Shown: one piece after another, positions 58,949 to 64,000 of the stretch
How the letters are laid out: every line of letters starts with the position of its first letter
Numbering within the stretch: the stretch's first letter is position 1
From: Crotophaga sulcirostris
Lineage: Eukaryota > Chordata > Aves > Cuculiformes > Crotophagidae
Assembly: GCA_013397455.1 (NCBI GenBank)
Contig: VYZB01000219.1
Location: 365,859 to 429,858 of the forward strand
DNA length: 64,000 nt
Reading direction: 5' to 3'
Notes under the pieces: model-generated
The model's input: only the letters and a program-made list of their open reading frames with translations
Databases searched by the model: none
Told to the model about the DNA's origin: nothing
Translations under genes and position numbers: made by a program

Positions 58949-58954
58949 TTTATT
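58949..58954 (-). terminator. Candidate polyadenylation signal for LRRTM2
   Basis: AATAAA on the minus strand, followed within about 15-35 bases by a GT-rich element (TTTTGTGATCTGTGT), the usual layout of a cleavage and polyadenylation site. It would give a 3' UTR of about 4.2 kb. No transcript data are available to confirm use. Confidence 0.35.
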
Positions 58955-61900
58955 CTCATTAAAGAAGTACAGAAATTAACTTAGACACATTAAAAATAAG
59001 TGTGTGGTGCAGATTTCTGGTTTAAAGCCATTGGATATTTCTGATTTTACACGTTAGCAGTAGGGCACTGTCATCTAAGGGGTAATGGGACATAAACTGA
59101 GATACTTCCCTTTGCATGAGGCTGGGCTTGTCACTGAGAAATCGGATAACTTCTGCTTGGGGGGAAAAACAAACAAAACTTAAACATTGATACAGCAACA
59201 TTAATTATGTTTCCATCTGATAGGAAAGAGGAGCTCTGTGCAGGGGAGCACTTCAGGCAGAGACTGAATGCTAACCCATTTTATTCCTTCTCGGGTAGTT
59301 TTAGTTGTGTGCATTCAAAGGATGATCTAATGCAGAGCGACTAACAAGAGGGGAACTGAAGGCATTAATTCAGACCTGCTCCACTGTGATGACTCAAAAA
59401 ATGGAACTTGTGCTGCTGGGTTTGCATTTCAGTGTCGTGAGGGTAGGGAGGAGGAGAAGCTGGCTGGAGATCCGGAGACTGGAGGAGATGTTTGGAAGGG
59501 ATGAGGTTCACAGGAGCAGTAGAAGAAACTGTCATTTCTAAAAGGCCTTGAACGTGCCTGAGACTGTGCTGGAGGTGGTATAGCCCCTGTAATGCCATTT
59601 ATCTGTAGAAATTGAGGCTGTGCACCAGAGGTCGCGTTTGGGGAGAGCAAGGTGGCAACCTCATCATCAGCCCATGCTCGTGCTGAAATACGGTGAGTTT
59701 AAACCAAATCATCACTGGGCTTGTTCCATAAACAAAACAAATCAGAGGCTGCTGAGTAACATAATTATTACAGTACCCTTCTCACCTGCAAGAGTCACAA
59801 GCAATTGAGAATGGAAGACAGGAACTTTTTTTTAAAAGAAATAACTAACGCGAAAATTAACAGCCTCTCCTTGTGTCCTTGCGTAGAGCAATGGCTTTGC
59901 CTGCCGCTTGCTGTCCCTCCTAAGGGAATTCAAGTTGACTTCACTGCTAGTGTTTGACATTCTGCGAGTTTTATGGTACCTGTTACCCTAAATGTAATGC
60001 TTGCGGAATTGCTTTGCTTATACCTGCAACCTGGCAACAAAACTGATTTGGAAATGGCAGACATAAACCACAGAGTTTGGGAGATTGGCTGTGTGTTAGG
60101 GTGTAGGACCGAGAGGCAAAGCAAAACAGAGCCATGGTGTGCTGTTCTGGGTGTGCCATCCTCCTGCCTCGCCGGCTGCATGCCGAAGCAGCACCAGGGC
60201 AAACTGGGGATACTGGTGGGGGAGAGAAGGTGAGCACCTGGGTGTCTCTGCTTTGAGAGATGCTGAAACAGTGCTTTAATGCTTGCAAGTTTGGTGTGAG
60301 TGGCTGAGGTAGAGAAGGGAATTAAATCCAGCATTGCTGGGACATCCGTCTCTACTATTTTTGGGCATCATCATAAGCTAATAACAATGGAGCTGGGGCG
60401 TTGGGAGAGCACTATCTCAGGAGGAACCTCAGCGCTTCCATCACGCCCCTTCCTGTTGCTGTGTGGAAGCCCAAGGTGGTGCCTTTTGAACTGTCTTGCA
60501 GCAAGGGTTCCTGCTGGGCATGGAGCAGAAAGGCGGAATTCCTTCTTCCAAATGCAGCTGAGGACACCCGGGTTCAGTATTGATGTCTGATGGCAGTGTA
60601 GCAAGGTTATTTGGCTGCCAGCGTAATTAATGAGTTACAACTTAGTCTCTGCTGGTACCCTCCAGCTGTACATCAAAATCATTCCTCAAAGCATCTGCTT
60701 TCCAGCTTCCCCCAGTGCAGGCCAGTACATCGCAGTGGTGAAGGTAAGGGAGGCGGGCAGGGCACTGCCGGGACAGCGATGCTCACTGGCCTGCCCAGAG
60801 CAGGACAAAAGCCAGGACCTGAGGAAGAGCTGTGAGCAGTCACTCGTGGTGAGGAACAAAGCAAGTTTTTCTACAAGCAGCCATTGGATACAACCCTTGG
60901 ATACCACCACATTTTTGTTACTTATCAGCTTGGGTCTGACCTTCTGGCTCACATGGGACTTAATTGTAGGGAGTATTTGCTCTCTGTCCACCTGCCCTGC
61001 AGGATTTATTGTATTAAGTGAGAAGCCGTAACTGATTTTCTAGGATAGGTGTAAGTCAGCTTCATTGTAGTCTAAACAGTTAAGAGGGTTCAGTGGAGAA
61101 CCATTAGGCTTCACTGGATCTCTGCCATGGAAGAACCACAGCAAGTACACCAAATAGTTGTTTCATAATAAGGGCACTCAATGTAAAAGTAAAATGATGC
61201 AAATTAATATCATCAAAACCAGTAATTGAAAAATCTTTATGTAAAACCTTAACAGAAGTCACACTTATCTTGCTGTAATTGCCTTGGACGAGTTCATTTC
61301 ACAATAAAACATCAAACTGTTGTATAATTGCACCCTAAATACCTCACTAAGTGGTAATACAGATATAGAAAAGCAGAGTGAAATAGCAAACAGATTTTTA
61401 TGCAGTGATTTTTCTGTTTTAGAACTTTGCAGCATAGTTTAGTACAACACAATTAGCATACTGTAATTACTGATTTGTTCAAGGTATGGCAACACTGTGA
61501 GGAATTTCTTCTCTTCGTCGCTGTGTGCTGGTAATTGTTTAACACTGCAGCATCAGACACAACACAGTTTTTAGTTATACATACATGTATATATATATTA
61601 AAAAAACTCCCGTCCCTCTGGTCCCTTTAGCTTTGGTTAGAATGTTTACAAGAGTTGAGCAGTTGACTTAAAAATAATGTGATGCTTTGCAGAGCCCCCC
61701 GCATCCCTTGCCCCGTGGCATTGAGTCCCACCATCGCTGCATAGATCAGCAAGTATGTACATAGAGTTCCCTTACAGAGCATAAATAGCAATCTGGTACC
61801 TCTGAATAAAGAAATCAAATTACCCCTCAAGAATGAGGTGTGCCTGTGTATACATATTTATATTTATATATGCTTTTTTAATAGCAAACTAATTCAGAGT

Positions 61901-62123
61901 CTGTCCCGTCTCCAGTAAGAAACATTTTTCAGTGAACTATTCTATAAACTAATCCTTTTTCCTAACTCATCAGAAGATACCGTTATTTTTGAACTGGTAA
62001 ATACCTTGAATTTTGGAAGAGGAGGACAAGTGAGAGCTTATTTCAGGGGCCAGTTCTGACTCCAGAGAAACCAGTGGAGTTAGTGCATGAAAATAGCTTC
62101 CAAGCGAGAGGAAGCCTCGGCTT

Positions 62124-62152
62124 GGGGGGGAGCGGAGAGCGGGGGGGGGGGG
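62124..62152 (+). repeat. G-run pair (7 G and 12 G)
   Basis: Two long G-runs separated by AGCGGAGAGC, followed by purine-rich and then pyrimidine-rich sequence. A possible G-quadruplex on the + strand; C-runs in the putative LRRTM2 3' UTR. Confidence 0.6.
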
Positions 62153-62435
62153 AACAAAGAGAGGCTTCTTCCTTCCCTCCCTCTTCTCCTTAACCTCTCG
62201 CTTGATATTTACTTTTTATTAGGAAAAACTTGCATTAAGGTTATTTACACATGAAAAGGTGTTGAAACGCCATTTGTTCCTAGCGGTAAGTAATTAGCCT
62301 GGATTCATGAAAAGCGACGAGTCAAACCAGAGAGATGATAAGAATTGAATGCACTTAATATTTAGAATGGGTCCCATCCTGCTGAACTTTCCTGAATAAG
62401 CTGCACTGCCCGCTTCCTAAGCTCCTGGAGAGCCG

Positions 62436-62472
62436 TCCTGCTAATTTGTGACCCTCCTGCTAATTTGTGACC
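62436..62472 (+). repeat. Perfect 18-base tandem duplication
   Basis: TCCTGCTAATTTGTGACC occurs twice with one base between, in the putative LRRTM2 3' UTR. Confidence 0.75.
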
Positions 62473-63177
62473 GTGTGAACTGCTCCTCTCTGCCTCTGTG
62501 CGAACTCCAGCAAGGTCTGTTCAAGCAAGGCAAACTAGGAATACAGATGGAAAAACTGTATTTAAATAAATCCACCGGTCCCCAACGCACTTAAATCCCC
62601 ACCAGGACCCTCTTGCCCTGTTCTTTTTTTCCCCTCCCCTTTTTTTTTTAGTGGAGTGGAATTATCAGAGGAGGAAAAAAAATCTTCCTCCACGGCTGCC
62701 TTTAAAGTGAGTGGAGCCAGCTGGAGCGTTTGGGATCCTACAGCTGCAGTGGAACAAACGGAGCGTATGTCCCCCCGCAGCTCTCGGCACAGATAGATGG
62801 CCAATATCCTTACCCTGTTTGCATTAGGAAAAGCAGAATATGGAGACTTGGGTATAAATGTTTACACACAGTCATATAATTACATAACATGGAACATTTT
62901 ACGTAGTTTGAGGTGAGCATCTTTTCCGACTTTTCAACATTAGGAGTGCAAGTTGAACGCAATCATTGCTTCTGTAACACTGAAAATATTATGGATTCAT
63001 TTCTTAAAAAACTTAAAAATAAAAAATACTGCACCACTCCATAAACAATGTTTCCATTAAGTAGCTTGGAAAATTAGGCTTTATGTCAACATTTGTAAAA
63101 ATTAGAATCTGATGCAGGTCCTCTACCATTTTAAAATAGGTTACTTATCTGATTTAATCTGTGATGGCCTGTGGGTA

Positions 63178-64000
63178 TTATACTTCACATTCTTTGTACG
63201 GCAGCTGCTGGCACTTGCACTGTCCGTAGCCGTTAATGATGATGAAGGGTCCTTCGTGGGTGGGTTCGTACTCGTTATAGGGTCCTTGGTCTGACATATT
63301 TGCCATGTGCAGCCGTGTTTGGGATCGGAGCTGCCTGTGGTTTTGAATCATTGAGCACTGCCTAATTCTTCTTAATGTGGGAGGGCAGCACTTCCTGGAG
63401 ATGAACACTATAAAAATGATAAAAAAGAAAGAAAACAGTAAAGCCATTGTTCCTGTAATTACCCTTTGAGTGAAGATGGCATTGTTTGGCTCGGGGAAAT
63501 GTTCTTCGGTGGTAACGACCATGCCTGCCGTAGTTGGAACCTCTTTGTCTCCCATATGGAAATGAGAAGAGCTTATTCTTTTCGTGTACTCGGTGGTTGG
63601 AACTGTGGACGTCGTAACCACGGGTGTAACAACAGTCGATAAATTCCAGCAAAGCTGAAAACCATACACTGCATCTAGAATATCCTCTCCTTGGGTGTGG
63701 TCAGGGCTGTGGCAGAGGATGGAGTGCTCCCACCGACCTTGGAAGCCACTCAACCATGTGGCCAAGGCGCAGATCTTTGGGCTGCATTCCCACAGATTGC
63801 CGGAGAGGCCCACGGTGGTGAGGGATGTCAGTGAAGTTAGGATCTTGGAATCCAGAGTGGTGAGCTTGTTGTTATCCATGAGGAGGGTTTTAAGGTTAGG
63901 CATAGTTTCAAAGACAGTGAGGTCGATGGCTTTGATTTCATTCCCAGTCAAATCGAGCTTTTCTAAGGTGCCCCAGGTCCACTCCATCCCACATGTCAAG
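63178..64000 (-). CDS. LRRTM2: Leucine-rich repeat transmembrane neuronal protein 2, C-terminal part (5' end outside window)
   Basis: LRRTM2 is a postsynaptic type I membrane protein that binds neurexins and promotes excitatory synapse formation and AMPA-receptor retention. The frame is open from the window edge to a TAA at 63178-63180, giving the last 273 of about 516 residues. In fragment numbering: leucine-rich repeats at 1-66 (LEKLDLTGN, LKTLLMDNN, LTTVGLSGN); a cysteine-rich C-terminal cap at about 67-117 (WECSPKICALATW, ending QLCWN); an N-glycosylation site NLST at 119; a Thr/Val-rich stalk at 122-172; a transmembrane helix at about 181-200 followed by SRKCC; and a cytoplasmic tail ending ECEV, the PDZ-binding motif for PSD-95. 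The first Met of the fragment is internal, not the start. The tail is essentially identical to human and the stalk is the most diverged part, which separates LRRTM2 from LRRTM1, 3 and 4. Confidence 0.96.
   Translation of the reverse strand, partial: LTCGMEWTWGTLEKLDLTGNEIKAIDLTVFETMPNLKTLLMDNNKLTTLDSKILTSLTSLTTVGLSGNLWECSPKICALATWLSGFQGRWEHSILCHSPDHTQGEDILDAVYGFQLCWNLSTVVTPVVTTSTVPTTEYTKRISSSHFHMGDKEVPTTAGMVVTTEEHFPEPNNAIFTQRVITGTMALLFSFFFIIFIVFISRKCCPPTLRRIRQCSMIQNHRQLRSQTRLHMANMSDQGPYNEYEPTHEGPFIIINGYGQCKCQQLPYKECEV

Larger units (their letters stand above)
58235..63177 (-). other. LRRTM2: Probable 3' UTR of LRRTM2 (extent uncertain)
   Basis: The sequence left of the LRRTM2 stop is AT-rich, without long conserved reading frames, and no CR1 copy falls between 58015 and the stop. 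Poly(A) signals on the minus strand occur at 62215-62220 (AATAAA), 59279-59284 (AATAAA), 58949-58954 (AATAAA, followed on that strand by a GT-rich tract TTTTGTGATCTGTGT) and 58257-58262 (ATTAAA, followed by the pyrimidine-rich tract TCTTTCTTTTTCCCTTTTC). The last two look most like real mRNA ends. LRRTM genes are known for long 3' UTRs. The left limit given here is the most distal candidate and is inference. The same DNA is CTNNA1 intron 7 on the + strand. Confidence 0.4.
35720..64000 (+). other. CTNNA1: CTNNA1 intron 7 (continues past window)
   Basis: At least 28 kb, beginning with gtgagt. It hosts LRRTM2 in antisense at its right end, seven CR1 copies (36381, 42313, 49348, 51239, 52700, 56319, 57709) and a strong hairpin at 51882-51962. 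Long stretches such as 36710-42312 and 42391-49347 contain only unique sequence with chance-length reading frames. Confidence 0.85.

Noticed and set aside
61560..61605. TATATATA stretch as a possible TATA promoter
   Set aside because: Simple TA repeat inside the putative LRRTM2 3' UTR with no transcript start context.
1..64000. CRISPR arrays, bacterial operons, tRNA or rRNA genes
   Set aside because: The sequence is a vertebrate genome; the regularly recurring GGGCAGGGACACCTCCCACT blocks are dispersed CR1 copies, not an array, and no tRNA or rRNA sequence was recognised.

Overview
This is a vertebrate nuclear genome segment, almost certainly from a bird. The evidence is large split genes with GT-AG introns, about fifteen CR1 non-LTR retrotransposon copies with the avian 3' tail based on ATTCTATG, a CpG island interrupted by an assembly gap, and two recognisable vertebrate genes. 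The species cannot be fixed from the sequence alone.

The backbone is the 5' half of CTNNA1 (alpha-E-catenin) on the + strand. A CpG island at about 2380-3070, broken by a 388-base run of N, is the likely promoter and non-coding first exon. After a long first intron of about 17 kb, coding exons 2 to 7 lie at 20220-20326, 22541-22736, 29448-29614, 30372-30491, 32728-32994 and 35516-35719. All have clean splice sites and compatible phases. Together they encode residues 1-353: the beta-catenin-binding and dimerisation N-domain and the start of the M domain, including the vinculin-binding helix. Intron 7 runs off the right edge.

Inside intron 7, on the opposite strand, lies LRRTM2, a synaptic leucine-rich-repeat membrane protein. 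Its C-terminal 273 codons are present (stop at 63178-63180) and the rest continues past 64000. LRRTM2 nested antisense in CTNNA1 intron 7 is the conserved vertebrate arrangement. Its 3' UTR probably occupies several kilobases to the left of the stop codon.

The first 2.3 kb upstream of the island is a mosaic of CR1 copies, including two cases of an antisense CR1 inserted into an older sense CR1. Other CR1 fragments are scattered through introns 1, 5 and 7; introns 2, 3, 4 and 6 appear free of them. A CpG-enriched block in intron 3 (about 23560-24010) resembles an antisense solo LTR. Intron 7 also holds a long, nearly perfect hairpin (51882-51962) that no recognised repeat explains. I found no tRNA or rRNA genes, no CRISPR arrays and no bacterial-type operons. 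No new multi-gene system is evident. The most testable unusual items are the hairpin, the inverted CR1 pair flanking exons 6-7, the candidate LTR, and the two nested CR1 insertions.
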